Shown here piece after piece: positions 25,918 to 34,445 of a stretch of DNA of 64,000 nt; the first letter of the stretch is position 1; each line of letters opens with the position of its first letter. Source of the DNA: Chloroflexus aggregans DSM 9485 (GTDB lineage Bacteria; Chloroflexota; Chloroflexia; Chloroflexales; Chloroflexaceae); the NCBI RefSeq assembly GCF_000021945.1, contig NC_011831.1, positions 3,857,353 to 3,921,352 of the forward strand, given 5' to 3'. Under the pieces are notes generated by a model that saw only the letters and a program-made list of their open reading frames with translations, ran no database searches and was not told the origin of the DNA. Position numbers and translations under genes: made by a program.

Positions 25918-27759
25918 ATGGCAGTTCAATCACTCTACCGCAAATGGCGTTCCCAGACCTTTGCCGAGCTGGTAGGGCAAGAGCATGTGGTGCAGACCCT
26001 GCGCAATGCAATTGCCGAAGACCGGGTCGGTCATGCCTATCTGTTCACCGGTCCGCGCGGTGTTGGGAAGACGACAATGGCGCGGTTATTGGCGAAGGCG
26101 GTGAACTGTCTCCATCCCGATCCCTCGGCTCGTCCGTGCGGTACCTGCGAGATGTGTACCGCTATCGCCGAGGGTCGTGCCGTTGATGTGATTGAAATGG
26201 ATGCTGCCTCGCATACCAGTGTTGAAGACGCCCGTGAGATTATCGAGCGGGTGCAGTTCCGCCCCAGCGTTGCGCGCATGAAGGTCTATATTATTGACGA
26301 GGCCCACATGCTCTCGACGGCAGCGTTTAATGCCCTGCTCAAGACATTGGAAGAGCCGCCCGATCACGCCCTGTTTATTCTCGCGACGACCGAAGTGCAT
26401 AAGGTGCCGGCGACAATTTTGTCGCGGTGTCAACGATTTACCTTCGTGCGCCATAGTGTAACTTCGATGGCGGCCCACGTGCGCCGGATTGCTGCTGCCG
26501 AAGGTATTGTGCTCGTCGAAGGGGCGCCGGAAGCGATTGCCCGTGCTGCGACCGGGAGTATGCGCGATGCGCTCGGTATTCTCGAACAGTTAGCCTCGTT
26601 CGTTGAAGGGCCGATCACGCTTCAGCATGTGCAAAGCTTGCTCGGTATGACCGCTGCGGCTGAGGTTGATGCGCTGATTGAGGCTCTGCTCTCTGCCGAT
26701 CTGACCGCTGCGCTGCGTGCAGTGAATGCTGTGGCGAATCAGGGTGCCGATCTGCGCCAGTTCGCCCGCGATGTGGTAGAACGGCTGCGTGCCGTGATGT
26801 TGCTCAACGCGACCGGTGACCGCACGCTGCTCGATCTTGGTGATGATGAGGTGGCGCAGTTGATGCAATGGGCACAGCGGGCCGAAATGGCGGCATTGGT
26901 GCAGTGGGTGAAACTGTTTAGCGGCCTCGATTATCAGTTGCGTACCACTCCCTATGGTCATCTCCCCCTCGAAGTGGCGGTCGTCGAGGCGCTAGTAGCT
27001 CCGGTTCCCGTCGTCCAACCGGTCACGCCGCATCCACACGCAGTTCGTCCCCAATCGCGTCCGTCGGTGCCTGCTTCGCCCACTACCTCGTCGGCACGCC
27101 CAAACATCGATCAGAGCATGGCATTTACGGTTGCTCCCGCTCTCACGCAACCATCGGCGCCGGTCAAACCGAGCCGCGCAACGCCTCCGCCGTCCACCGA
27201 GCCGCCAACCTCCTCTCCACTGCCCGCAACACCGCCGGTTGCGCCGCCAACCACGCCCGAATCAGGAGTGGCGCCCACTGCCGATCCGCCGCCCCCGCCG
27301 CCGGCAGTATGGGCGGCAGTGCAGCAGAGTCGCCCACCGGTTGATTATCCTGCGGCTCGTGCTGCCGATGCCGAGCTGTCGCTCCTCGAACGCCTCGAAG
27401 CGACGTGGGAAGACTTCAAGCGCGATGTGCGCCCGCGTAGTCCTACCGTACAGGCTCTGCTCAACAGTGCGCGACCCTACGATGTCGAGGGGAATACCAT
27501 CATTTTGCTCGTCACCTCGACCTTCCATAAAGAGCGGCTAGAAGAGCCGAAAAATCGCGCCATTATCGAAGAAGTTCTGCGTCGTCGGTTTGGTAAAACG
27601 TATGCAGTGCGCTGTACGATCGAAGAGAAGTCGACTGAGCCGATCGATCTGCGCGCTAAAATTCGTGAAGCACGCAAAGATGAATTGGTGCGCGCTGCAC
27701 TCAATATTTTCGATGCCCATATTGTCGGTATTGAGCCACTGGAGCAAGAACCGGAATAA
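25918..27759 (+). CDS. dnaX: DNA polymerase III subunit gamma/tau
   Basis: This 613-residue clamp-loader ATPase has Walker A (TGPRGVGKTT), the zinc module (C-x8-C-x2-C-x2-C around 64-79), DEAHMLS and sensor SRCQRF. A Pro/Thr/Ala-rich linker (about 365-465) leads to a C-terminal tau-like domain. It loads the sliding clamp and, through tau, joins polymerase cores to helicase. I did not find an obvious slippery heptamer in the linker, so a frameshifted gamma is not supported. It heads the conserved dnaX-ebfC-recR cluster. Confidence 0.96.
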   Translation: MAVQSLYRKWRSQTFAELVGQEHVVQTLRNAIAEDRVGHAYLFTGPRGVGKTTMARLLAKAVNCLHPDPSARPCGTCEMCTAIAEGRAVDVIEMDAASHTSVEDAREIIERVQFRPSVARMKVYIIDEAHMLSTAAFNALLKTLEEPPDHALFILATTEVHKVPATILSRCQRFTFVRHSVTSMAAHVRRIAAAEGIVLVEGAPEAIARAATGSMRDALGILEQLASFVEGPITLQHVQSLLGMTAAAEVDALIEALLSADLTAALRAVNAVANQGADLRQFARDVVERLRAVMLLNATGDRTLLDLGDDEVAQLMQWAQRAEMAALVQWVKLFSGLDYQLRTTPYGHLPLEVAVVEALVAPVPVVQPVTPHPHAVRPQSRPSVPASPTTSSARPNIDQSMAFTVAPALTQPSAPVKPSRATPPPSTEPPTSSPLPATPPVAPPTTPESGVAPTADPPPPPPAVWAAVQQSRPPVDYPAARAADAELSLLERLEATWEDFKRDVRPRSPTVQALLNSARPYDVEGNTIILLVTSTFHKERLEEPKNRAIIEEVLRRRFGKTYAVRCTIEEKSTEPIDLRAKIREARKDELVRAALNIFDAHIVGIEPLEQEPE

Positions 27760-27934
27760 TTGCTGTACAATCTATCGGCAGTATGGTACCCTGTGTAAAA
27801 GAAGTACATCGTGCCGTGGTGCTATTCAGCGAAAACGCGGATGGTGATAGTCCTGTGGCAACGCGACATAATAAATGTCACCTTCCCAACCCGAACCTAA
27901 ACCTCTTTATCCGTGTGTGAAAGGAGAAACCTCG

Positions 27935-28237
27935 ATGAATCAACGCCAACTCATGCAGATGGCTCAGCAAATGCAACGCCAAATGCAGAAGGTGCAGGAA
28001 GAACTGGCCGCAACTATCGTCGAAGGGACTGCCGGCGGCGGTGCGATCGTCGTGAAAATGAACGGCCATCGTGAAGTGCAGTCGATCACCATCTCGCCTG
28101 AAGTTGTTGATCCTAACGATGTTGATATGTTGCAAGACCTTCTGCTGGTCGCGATCAACGATGCGTCGCGTAAGGCTCAGCAATTGGCCGAAGAGCGCAT
28201 GCAACCACTGACCGGCGGCCTGAAGGGTCTCTTCTAA
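27935..28237 (+). CDS. ebfC: YbaB/EbfC nucleoid-associated protein
   Basis: This 100-residue protein starts MNQRQLMQMAQQMQRQMQKVQ. A long Gln/Met-rich helix leads into a central beta-sheet (GGGAIVVKMNGHREVQSITI) and a C-terminal helix. EbfC dimers form a tweezer that binds DNA. ATG 27935 has AAAGGAG 8 nt upstream; the in-frame ATG at 27875 has none. It sits between dnaX and recR as in most bacteria. Confidence 0.93.
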   Translation: MNQRQLMQMAQQMQRQMQKVQEELAATIVEGTAGGGAIVVKMNGHREVQSITISPEVVDPNDVDMLQDLLLVAINDASRKAQQLAEERMQPLTGGLKGLF

Positions 28238-28255
28238 GTTCGTTGTGGGGAAGGT

Positions 28256-28873
28256 ATGACCGTTCACCCAGATCATTATCTGATCGCCGCTCCGGTAGCC
28301 CGCTTGATCGAGGAGTTTGCCAGGCTGCCCGGTATTGGCCCGAAGACAGCCTCTCGTCTCACGTTTTATCTGTTGCGTGCCGAACCAAAGCAAGCCCAAG
28401 CGCTTGCCCAGGCAATCCTCGATGTCAAAGCGCAGGTGGGTTATTGCCGACGTTGTTTCAATATTACGGTCGATGAGCTGTGCCCAATCTGCCGCGACCC
28501 CTCACGCGATCAGACCAAAATCTGCGTGGTCGAAGAGCCACTCGATGTACTCGCTATTGAACGTACCGGTGCCTACCGTGGTCTCTACCACGTGTTACAC
28601 GGTCATATCGCTCCCCTCGAAGGTATCTACCGCGAGGATCTGAAAATCGATGAACTCATTGCTCGTGTGCGCAGTGAACCGGTGAATGAAGTCATCCTTG
28701 CTACGAATCCCAATACTGAAGGGGAAGCAACGGCGTTCCTGTTGCTCCGCGATTTAGCACCGCTTGGGGTACGAGTAACGCGCCCGGCCCGCGGTTTGCC
28801 AACCGGTGGTGATTTAGAGTGGGCCGATCCTGAAACCCTCGGGTCAGCATTAGAGGGCAGACGGGAATTGTGA
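28256..28873 (+). CDS. recR: Recombination mediator protein RecR
   Basis: This 205-residue protein has a helix-hairpin-helix (RLPGIGPKTASRLTFYLL), a Cys4 zinc finger (CRRCFNITVDELCPIC), a Toprim domain (CVVEEPLDVLAIERTG) and the C-terminal Walker-B-like region. RecR works with RecF/RecO to load RecA on gapped DNA. It starts 18 nt after ebfC. Confidence 0.97.
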   Translation: MTVHPDHYLIAAPVARLIEEFARLPGIGPKTASRLTFYLLRAEPKQAQALAQAILDVKAQVGYCRRCFNITVDELCPICRDPSRDQTKICVVEEPLDVLAIERTGAYRGLYHVLHGHIAPLEGIYREDLKIDELIARVRSEPVNEVILATNPNTEGEATAFLLLRDLAPLGVRVTRPARGLPTGGDLEWADPETLGSALEGRREL

Positions 28874-28877
28874 GAAT

Positions 28878-28928
28878 ACTGTGCGTGAGGTTGGGTGCAG
28901 GGCAACCCTACCTCTTCCTCTGCACAGT
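28878..28928 (+). terminator. Terminator-like compound hairpin after recR
   Basis: Outer stem ACTGTGC/GCACAGT (28878-28884, 28922-28928) encloses inner stem GAGGTTGGGT/ACCCTACCTC (28887-28896, 28905-28914, one mismatch). It begins 4 nt after the recR stop. Confidence 0.7.
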
Positions 28929-29017
28929 CATTCATTCTTTCGCTCCTGTCGTGAGGAGTAGCCGGGTGTGAGGGGAATCATCCCCCACAAGTGAGCAGTA
29001 CGTTCATCGCTATACCT

Positions 29018-29064
29018 AGCCCCTTCTCCCCATTGGTGAGGAGAAAGTCCGGGGATAAGGGGCT
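29018..29064. repeat. REP-like nested inverted repeat
   Basis: Outer arms AGCCCCTT (29018-29025) and AAGGGGCT (29057-29064) enclose a second stem TTCTCC/GGAGAA (29024-29029, 29040-29045). C-rich arms of this kind suggest a dispersed palindromic repeat. The rest of 28929-29108 holds no gene. Confidence 0.45.
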
Positions 29065-29108
29065 TCTTCCCTGCGTAAGTGCTTGACCATGCCTGGACAA
29101 CGTAATCT

Positions 29109-29480
29109 ATGAACGTCACCACGATCCTCAACGAAACGATCACCAGTGTCAAGGGCGCCCAGTTTGCCGGGATTGTCGGCACTGATGGTCTCGGTGTCGC
29201 AATGGCGTACCATCCTGCTACTGCCGAACTCGACCTTGACATCGAACTGGCCGAACTCGAACTCGCCGAACTGGCCTCACGCGCTACTGCTGCTGCTGCG
29301 CGCATTGGGGCCGGTTTCGTCCGTGATCTGGTCATTGAAACCGATGTCTTGCTTATGTTGGCAATCCAGATCATGCCCGGCTACTACGGTGTCCTCGGGG
29401 TCCTTAGCGAAATGGCTAATTTGGGAAAAGCACGCTTTGCCCTCCAAGCAATGGTCGAACGGCTACGAACCGAGCTATAA
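29109..29480 (+). CDS. Roadblock/LC7-domain protein
   Basis: This 123-residue protein consists of one roadblock fold: N-terminal helix MNVTTILNETITSVKG, strand FAGIVGTDGLGVAMAY, an acidic helix (IELAELELAELASRA) and the C-terminal helix. Roadblock proteins regulate small Ras-like GTPases such as MglA. No GTPase gene adjoins it, so its partner is elsewhere. Its stop overlaps the convergent DUF3037 gene by 6 nt. Confidence 0.75.
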   Translation: MNVTTILNETITSVKGAQFAGIVGTDGLGVAMAYHPATAELDLDIELAELELAELASRATAAAARIGAGFVRDLVIETDVLLMLAIQIMPGYYGVLGVLSEMANLGKARFALQAMVERLRTEL

Positions 29481-29903
29481 GCCCATTGCGGGCGTTTGTT
29501 GGTCGGCAATAACCCCGCCCGACACCGGCACCATCTGCCGAAAGATGTGGGTGAGCATTGTTGGGGCGTGTTCGCATAATCCGCAGTGTACCGCCGATGG
29601 TTGGATCATCGTACTACGAGTAGCCGTCAGCCAGCGGAAGCGCTCATAGATCGGCAGTTCGCCAAGTGGGCCGGCTGCCGCACCGCCGGCACATATCAAC
29701 TCAAAAGCCGTCAATTGCTCTCGTATTGGGCCAAGATCGAGGTCGGGCCAGAGTGCATGAATCCGCGCTTCATCGAGATGAAATTGAATACCAAGAAACC
29801 CCTGTTGCCGACAAAGCAAAACGACCCCGATATTGATCTGCTCACCGCGCTCAACCCGCGGGACCAACCGCAAGAGGGCATACTCAAAGGCGCTCGCGGG
29901 CAT
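29475..29903 (-). CDS. DUF3037-family protein
   Basis: This 142-residue protein starts MPASAFEYALLRLVPRVERGE and continues INIGVVLLC, the start typical of DUF3037, a family of unknown function. A perfect AGGAGG lies 7 nt before ATG 29903. The start lies 20 nt inside the 3' end of the HipA-like gene, so the two are co-translated. Such pairing of DUF3037 with HipA-like kinases recurs in bacteria, from general knowledge rather than a search here. Confidence 0.8.
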   Translation of the reverse strand: MPASAFEYALLRLVPRVERGEQINIGVVLLCRQQGFLGIQFHLDEARIHALWPDLDLGPIREQLTAFELICAGGAAAGPLGELPIYERFRWLTATRSTMIQPSAVHCGLCEHAPTMLTHIFRQMVPVSGGVIADQQTPAMGL

Positions 29904-30660
29904 CGATAGCCTCCTGTACGAATGCACGCGGCGCTGCTAGCCGCAGACTAAGATACTCGATATACGCTTCCCGATGGGCTTCGACCGATGGGAACCTTGG
30001 ATCAACGAGCCACTCGTCCGGGACAAGCTCTACAATTTCCCTAAGCAATTCCGGGGTGATCCGATGTGTCAACTCGGTATCAGCCGCTGCCAGATCGTTT
30101 GCCGCCGGCAACAGCACATGATCGCGGATCTGGTTGAACGGCGCACGGGCGCGTTGTTGATAGTCGTGCCACGTATAATGCATATAGAGCGCTGCGCCAT
30201 GATCGATTAAGAAGAGCTGCCGGTGCCACCAAAGCATATTCGTGTTGCGCGGTGTCCGATCGACGTTGGTGATAAACGCATCAAACCAGACGATCATCGA
30301 AGCCAGCTTGGGATCGAGTTTGCGGGTCGTCGTTGGTTCAAACGCTAACGCGCCGGGCAAAAAATCTACCGCTAGATTCAAACCGGCGCTGGCCATTACC
30401 AAGTCTTGTATCTCGCCGTCAGGCTCATTACGCCCAAGGGCTGGATCAACCTCGATCAGTACGAGTTCGGGTGCCGGTAAGCCCACGGCGCGGGCGAGTT
30501 CACCACAGATCAACTCGGCCACCAGCACTTTAGGCCCTTGTCCCGCCCCACGAAACTTCACCACATACAGACCATCGTCATCGGCTTCAACAATCGCCGG
30601 CAACGAACCGCCTTCGCGTAACGGTTCTACGTAACGGGTTGCAGTGACTCGCCGTAACAT
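29884..30660 (-). CDS. HipA-like kinase domain protein
   Basis: This 258-residue stand-alone protein has a HipA/PI-kinase-like core: ATP-contacting lysine in YVVKFRG (K35), catalytic loop NVDRTPRNTN (D134) and metal-binding LIDHG (D153). It lacks the N-terminal extension of HipA toxins and no HipB-type HTH antitoxin is nearby. Its ATG overlaps the amylase stop (ATGA), and it overlaps DUF3037 downstream. A protein or small-molecule kinase is inferred; the substrate is unknown. Confidence 0.8.
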   Translation of the reverse strand: MLRRVTATRYVEPLREGGSLPAIVEADDDGLYVVKFRGAGQGPKVLVAELICGELARAVGLPAPELVLIEVDPALGRNEPDGEIQDLVMASAGLNLAVDFLPGALAFEPTTTRKLDPKLASMIVWFDAFITNVDRTPRNTNMLWWHRQLFLIDHGAALYMHYTWHDYQQRARAPFNQIRDHVLLPAANDLAAADTELTHRITPELLREIVELVPDEWLVDPRFPSVEAHREAYIEYLSLRLAAPRAFVQEAIDARERL

Positions 30661-32411
30661 CAGCGCTCCAATTTCAATATGTATCCCGTCTGAGCGGGAA
30701 TCTCGCTAAACGGTTGATAGTCAGTAATCGCTCCGTCACTGATGGTCAACGGTGTCGGTGCGGTCGGTGGTGTTCCGTACAATGGTCTCAGCCGGTACGT
30801 TCCTGTCGGTAGGTCACTTCCACTCACTGTAAGCGTGAACGGTTCGGTTGGTGTGACATCGAAATTAATGATCACAAGAACAAGATCATCGCCGCTGCGC
30901 CGAATATATGCCGCTACATCATCACCCTTCGCTTGCAACGGTATCAAATCGCCGTGGGCCAATGCCGGTGTGTTGATGTGCAAGTGTATCAATTGTCGGT
31001 AAGCGTTGAGTAATGAATCAGGATCTTCGTCTTGCAGCATGACATTCTTGACCGGATAATCGGGTTGTGGCAGTTGCCACGGAAAGCCGCTGGTGAAGCC
31101 GCCAAACTCCTCTTTCGTCCATTGCATCGGTGTGCGAATGCGCTCATCGGGTTTGACACCAACCATCCCAATCTCTTCACCATAGTAGATGAAGGGTAAT
31201 CCCGGTATCGTCAGCAACGCGAGCGCTGTCAGTTTGGCCTTGGCAACATCATCTCCCAGAGTCGACATCACTCGATTTTGGTCGTGATTGGTCAAAAACG
31301 GTGCCCAACGTTGGTAGGGGAGTTGGGTATAGGCATCTTGAACTGCTCGCATAAAGAGCTTGCTTAGCCCGGTATTGGCCGCTCCGACGATCTGTTTGGC
31401 GACCTCAAACTCGAAATAGTAGTCGAGCTGGTCAGGGTAATAGGGCGCTAGGGTGCGCGGGTTACCGTTAAATACTTCACCGACGGTGAATGTTCCCGGT
31501 AGCTCGCGTTCAAGAAAACGACGGAAATTACGCAGCCATTCAAATGTCTCGGCAGTATCTTCTTGCAGGGTGTAGTATTCGATCAGATGCTTGATCGCAT
31601 CGAGTCGAAAGCCGGCCACGCCCATCTCTTCCACCCAGAAGCGGGCAATGTTGTAAGCTTCCGCAGTGACCTCAGGATTACGATAGTTGAGATCGGGCAT
31701 TCCGCTCCAAAAAACACCGTAGTAGTACTCGTCACGGAACGGTGATTTGTGCCAGACGACATTATTGCCGAACGGTCCGCGATAGCCGGGATCGATTGCC
31801 GACCAAAGATACCGGTCGCGATAGGGAGAGGTGGGGTCGCGTAACGCTGCCTGGAACCAAGGGTGTTGCGTACTGGTGTGGTTTAACACCAGATCGATAA
31901 TAATCTTGATCCCACGCTTATCGGCTTCGGCGACCAATCGCTTAAAATCATCGTTGGTACCGTAATCCCGTTCGACCGTGTAGTAATCAATCGTATCGTA
32001 GCCATGATAACTGGCTGCTTCAGCGACCGGCATCAGCCAAATGCAGTTGATCCCAAGATCGGTGGTGGTCGTCGGATCGCCGTCGTTCAGGTAATCGAGC
32101 TTGGCGATAATCCCGTTAAGATCGCCATTCCCATCACCGTCACTATCGTAAAACGAACGCACGAAGATCTCGTAGCAGACGGCACTATCCCACCAACCGG
32201 TTGCAAGCGGAAACGGGGTTGCCGTCGGGCCGGGCGTGATTCGGGGTGGTAGCGTTGGCAAGCGCGGATCACGGGTTGGTGTCGGCGGACGGGTATTGGT
32301 TGGGGTGGCTGCTGTGGGCGGAGACGCAACGGGACTGGGGACTGTAGCCGTCGGTAGACCACACGCTGCCAAGAGGATTGCGGTCAACAGGAAGAGAGAT
32401 ATTCGGTGCAT
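30660..32411 (-). CDS. Secreted lipoprotein alpha-amylase (GH13)
   Basis: This 583-residue protein has a lipoprotein signal (LLTAILLAAC, Cys17), a Pro/Thr-rich linker (about 20-70) and a GH13 barrel. Motifs are DLVLNH, GFRLDAIKH (nucleophile), VGEVF (acid/base) and LTNHD, followed by a C-terminal beta domain. The DSDGDGNGDLNG loop is a calcium-type site common in alpha-glucosidases and amylases. It would degrade alpha-glucan outside the cell, feeding importers such as the one at 2.8-6.3 kb. ATG 32411 has no Shine-Dalgarno; the signal peptide supports it over TTG 32432. It is coupled to the HipA-like gene. Confidence 0.92.
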   Translation of the reverse strand: MHRISLFLLTAILLAACGLPTATVPSPVASPPTAATPTNTRPPTPTRDPRLPTLPPRITPGPTATPFPLATGWWDSAVCYEIFVRSFYDSDGDGNGDLNGIIAKLDYLNDGDPTTTTDLGINCIWLMPVAEAASYHGYDTIDYYTVERDYGTNDDFKRLVAEADKRGIKIIIDLVLNHTSTQHPWFQAALRDPTSPYRDRYLWSAIDPGYRGPFGNNVVWHKSPFRDEYYYGVFWSGMPDLNYRNPEVTAEAYNIARFWVEEMGVAGFRLDAIKHLIEYYTLQEDTAETFEWLRNFRRFLERELPGTFTVGEVFNGNPRTLAPYYPDQLDYYFEFEVAKQIVGAANTGLSKLFMRAVQDAYTQLPYQRWAPFLTNHDQNRVMSTLGDDVAKAKLTALALLTIPGLPFIYYGEEIGMVGVKPDERIRTPMQWTKEEFGGFTSGFPWQLPQPDYPVKNVMLQDEDPDSLLNAYRQLIHLHINTPALAHGDLIPLQAKGDDVAAYIRRSGDDLVLVIINFDVTPTEPFTLTVSGSDLPTGTYRLRPLYGTPPTAPTPLTISDGAITDYQPFSEIPAQTGYILKLER

Positions 32412-32449
32412 ACAAAACCGTTTCGCTATCAATCATTTTGTCTGTCTGC

Positions 32450-32458
32450 ATTATACCA
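32450..32458 (-). promoter_or_regulatory. Extended -10 promoter for the lipoprotein amylase operon
   Basis: The minus strand has TGGTATAAT (32458-32450). Its predicted start near 32443 gives a leader of about 30 nt to ATG 32411. No good -35 is seen. Confidence 0.5.
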
Positions 32459-32584
32459 GAACCGGCCAATACCCCTCGTATCGTCACACCTGTGCGTGAG
32501 CCAATCCGCGGGCGTCCGAAACCCCCTGCTGGTCATAGCCAATACCCTTTGCGTTTTAGCACCTTTGCGTTAACTCCTGTGCTA

Positions 32585-33289
32585 TCACGCACGGCTTTCA
32601 TTCGACTTTCGCATCTCAGCGCCGTTGTGTTCCCTGCTGCGCAACCCCTCGGCAAACCGGCGGGCACCACCTTGTGCGGGATGGCGAACCGCATCATGCG
32701 CGATGCCGAGTTTCGTCAATGCCTGACTCGCGATCCGGCCCATCGCCACGACCGGACAACCGGCAAAGAGCGCGCAAACTTGAGCTAAGAAGGGTAACCC
32801 AAGCGCTAACTCATCGTGCCGTGGGGTGCGATTGCTGTGTGGATTACCGGGTTGGTGTGGATGCAACGGGAACGCATTCCAACCAACTGCAAACAGGTTC
32901 AGTGCTGCGAGTTCACGATAGACGATGGTTGCCGTCTGTTCACGCGAGATTCGCCCATCATTGGTAGCCAGCCGGAATCCGCGTGCCACTCCAAATTGAC
33001 CAAGTGGCTCAATCCCGTCGAGCAGAATCTGTTCGCTGGTAAACGGGATGCCGGTACGGCGTGCTCCTTTGTACCCCGGCGCTTCACCGATTAACAAGAG
33101 ATCGGGTCCTCGCTCTAGCGCTAACGCTAAGGCAAGGGCCAAATTGGCCCGTCGCGTCGCATTACCGTGTTGTTCTTCGCTACTGGTGGCCTCCCAAGCG
33201 TACATATTCACCGTATTAACCGGTGCCGGTAACGCAGCCAATGCTTCAATGATGGTTCTAATACTTGTCTCCGTTGCGTACAGCGCCAT
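32585..33289 (-). CDS. Uracil-DNA glycosylase superfamily protein
   Basis: This 234-residue protein has the UDG motif-A region LLLIGEAPGYKGARRTGIPFTSE and a distal VAMGRIASQAL segment. UDG enzymes remove uracil or deaminated bases. The GEAPG motif resembles the family 4/5 style, but the Cys ligands of an Fe-S cluster are not evident, so the subfamily is uncertain. ATG 33289. The gap 32412-32584 holds the downstream amylase promoter. Confidence 0.8.
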   Translation of the reverse strand: MALYATETSIRTIIEALAALPAPVNTVNMYAWEATSSEEQHGNATRRANLALALALALERGPDLLLIGEAPGYKGARRTGIPFTSEQILLDGIEPLGQFGVARGFRLATNDGRISREQTATIVYRELAALNLFAVGWNAFPLHPHQPGNPHSNRTPRHDELALGLPFLAQVCALFAGCPVVAMGRIASQALTKLGIAHDAVRHPAQGGARRFAEGLRSREHNGAEMRKSNESRA

Positions 33290-33391
33290 AATTGTGACTT
33301 AGCAAAATTGTCAACTTCAAGCATTATGCAGACAACACTCTGTAACTGTTTGGGATTATAGTGGATTCGGCGAATAATATGGAGGTGGATC

Positions 33392-34276
33392 ATGTCAACG
33401 TCACCGACAATTTGGGAGATAGAAAGTCCGGTAGGTCCGATTGCGTTTCGTGTATCTGGGCAAGGGCGACCCCTGATCTTAGTCCATGGGTGGGGAGGTT
33501 CAAGCCGGTACTGGCTAGCAGCGCCGGCATTTTTGCCCAACCGACGGCTCATCGCGATCGATCTGCCCGGATGTGGAGCATCACCGGCGCCGCTTGAACC
33601 GGTAACGCTCGATTCGTATGTCAACGCCATCGTAGCAGTCGCCGATGAGCTAGGTCTCGATCGCTTTGCCCTTGCCGGGCATTCGTTGGGTGCAGCGGTA
33701 GCGCTCGCAGTTGCCGGTCAGGTTGGCGAGCGGGTGGAACGACTAATCTTGGTCAGCTTTGGTTTTGGCGCCAATGTCTACGAAGATAGTCTGGTGACGG
33801 TAGCCGGTGCCCAGTGGCAAGTAGCTGCTGCGTATTGGCGTCCGTGGTTGGTATGGTGGCGACCATGGTGGAGTGCCACTCAGCAGTGGCGCGAGGCATG
33901 GTGGACGTTACCACCGACACCGGAATTGCTCGCTCGCCCGATGGTCTATCGCCCACTCGACCGATCGCTGCTAGCGCAGGGAATTGCCGATTTGATAGCC
34001 ATGGATCCCTTAGTGGCGATTGAATCGGCAGCGATTATGGGCCATCCCCAGCTCAAGCGTGCTGTTCGCCGTCCTTTACCACCAATGTTGTTGATTAGTG
34101 GTCAGCATGATCCGGTTTTTCCGCCGATCAATGTACGGGCATTCAACCGATATGTCCCTGAGGCGCAGGTTGTCTTACTTCCCGATTGTGGTCATGTACC
34201 GATGGTTGAAGAACCGGCTACGTGCTATCACACAATTGCACGCTTTCTCGATGGAGAAAACGATTATTTGTCGTAA
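33392..34276 (+). CDS. Alpha/beta hydrolase
   Basis: This 294-residue hydrolase has oxyanion motif LVHGWGGSSRYW, nucleophile elbow GHSLG, Asp in ISGQHDPVF and His in CGHVPM, a complete catalytic triad. The lid region is Trp-rich (WRPWLVWWRPWW), suggesting a hydrophobic acyl or ester substrate. No signal peptide. GGAGGT precedes ATG 33392. The substrate cannot be told. Confidence 0.85.
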   Translation: MSTSPTIWEIESPVGPIAFRVSGQGRPLILVHGWGGSSRYWLAAPAFLPNRRLIAIDLPGCGASPAPLEPVTLDSYVNAIVAVADELGLDRFALAGHSLGAAVALAVAGQVGERVERLILVSFGFGANVYEDSLVTVAGAQWQVAAAYWRPWLVWWRPWWSATQQWREAWWTLPPTPELLARPMVYRPLDRSLLAQGIADLIAMDPLVAIESAAIMGHPQLKRAVRRPLPPMLLISGQHDPVFPPINVRAFNRYVPEAQVVLLPDCGHVPMVEEPATCYHTIARFLDGENDYLS

Positions 34277-34280
34277 CTTT

Positions 34281-34313
34281 TAAACCATAGATAAACCATA
34301 AGATAAACCATAG
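34281..34313. repeat. Triple short direct repeat (ATAAACCATA)
   Basis: Three copies of TAAACCATA occur in 33 bp, immediately after the hydrolase stop and upstream of the Tad operon promoter. It is AT-rich compared with its surroundings and could be a protein-binding array or a simple slippage product. Confidence 0.5.
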
Positions 34314-34379
34314 AATTGAGCGTAATGCCTCATTGCTGCATGATAAAGAGCAACATTTCTGTCACCGCTTGCCTGTGTA

Positions 34380-34388
34380 TGCTATAAT
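34380..34388 (+). promoter_or_regulatory. Extended -10 promoter of the Tad operon
   Basis: TGCTATAAT (TG at 34380-34381) lies 57 nt before cpaB. The -35 region at 34360-34365 (TGTCAC) is poor. Confidence 0.5.
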
Positions 34389-34445
34389 GGGCAAGGTAAT
34401 GCGCGGAGTCGACCGACTTCGCTCTGAACAGGAAGGTTGCCTTCT

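Noticed and set aside
27760-27934. Possible SRP RNA (4.5S) between dnaX and ebfC
   Set aside because: The GGAAGCAGC-type SRP apical motif is absent and no long hairpin forms, although SRP RNA genes are often near dnaX.
29884-30660. HipA/HipB toxin-antitoxin locus
   Set aside because: There is no HTH antitoxin gene next to the kinase, and the kinase lacks the HipA N-terminal subdomain. The pair is described as HipA-like plus DUF3037 instead.
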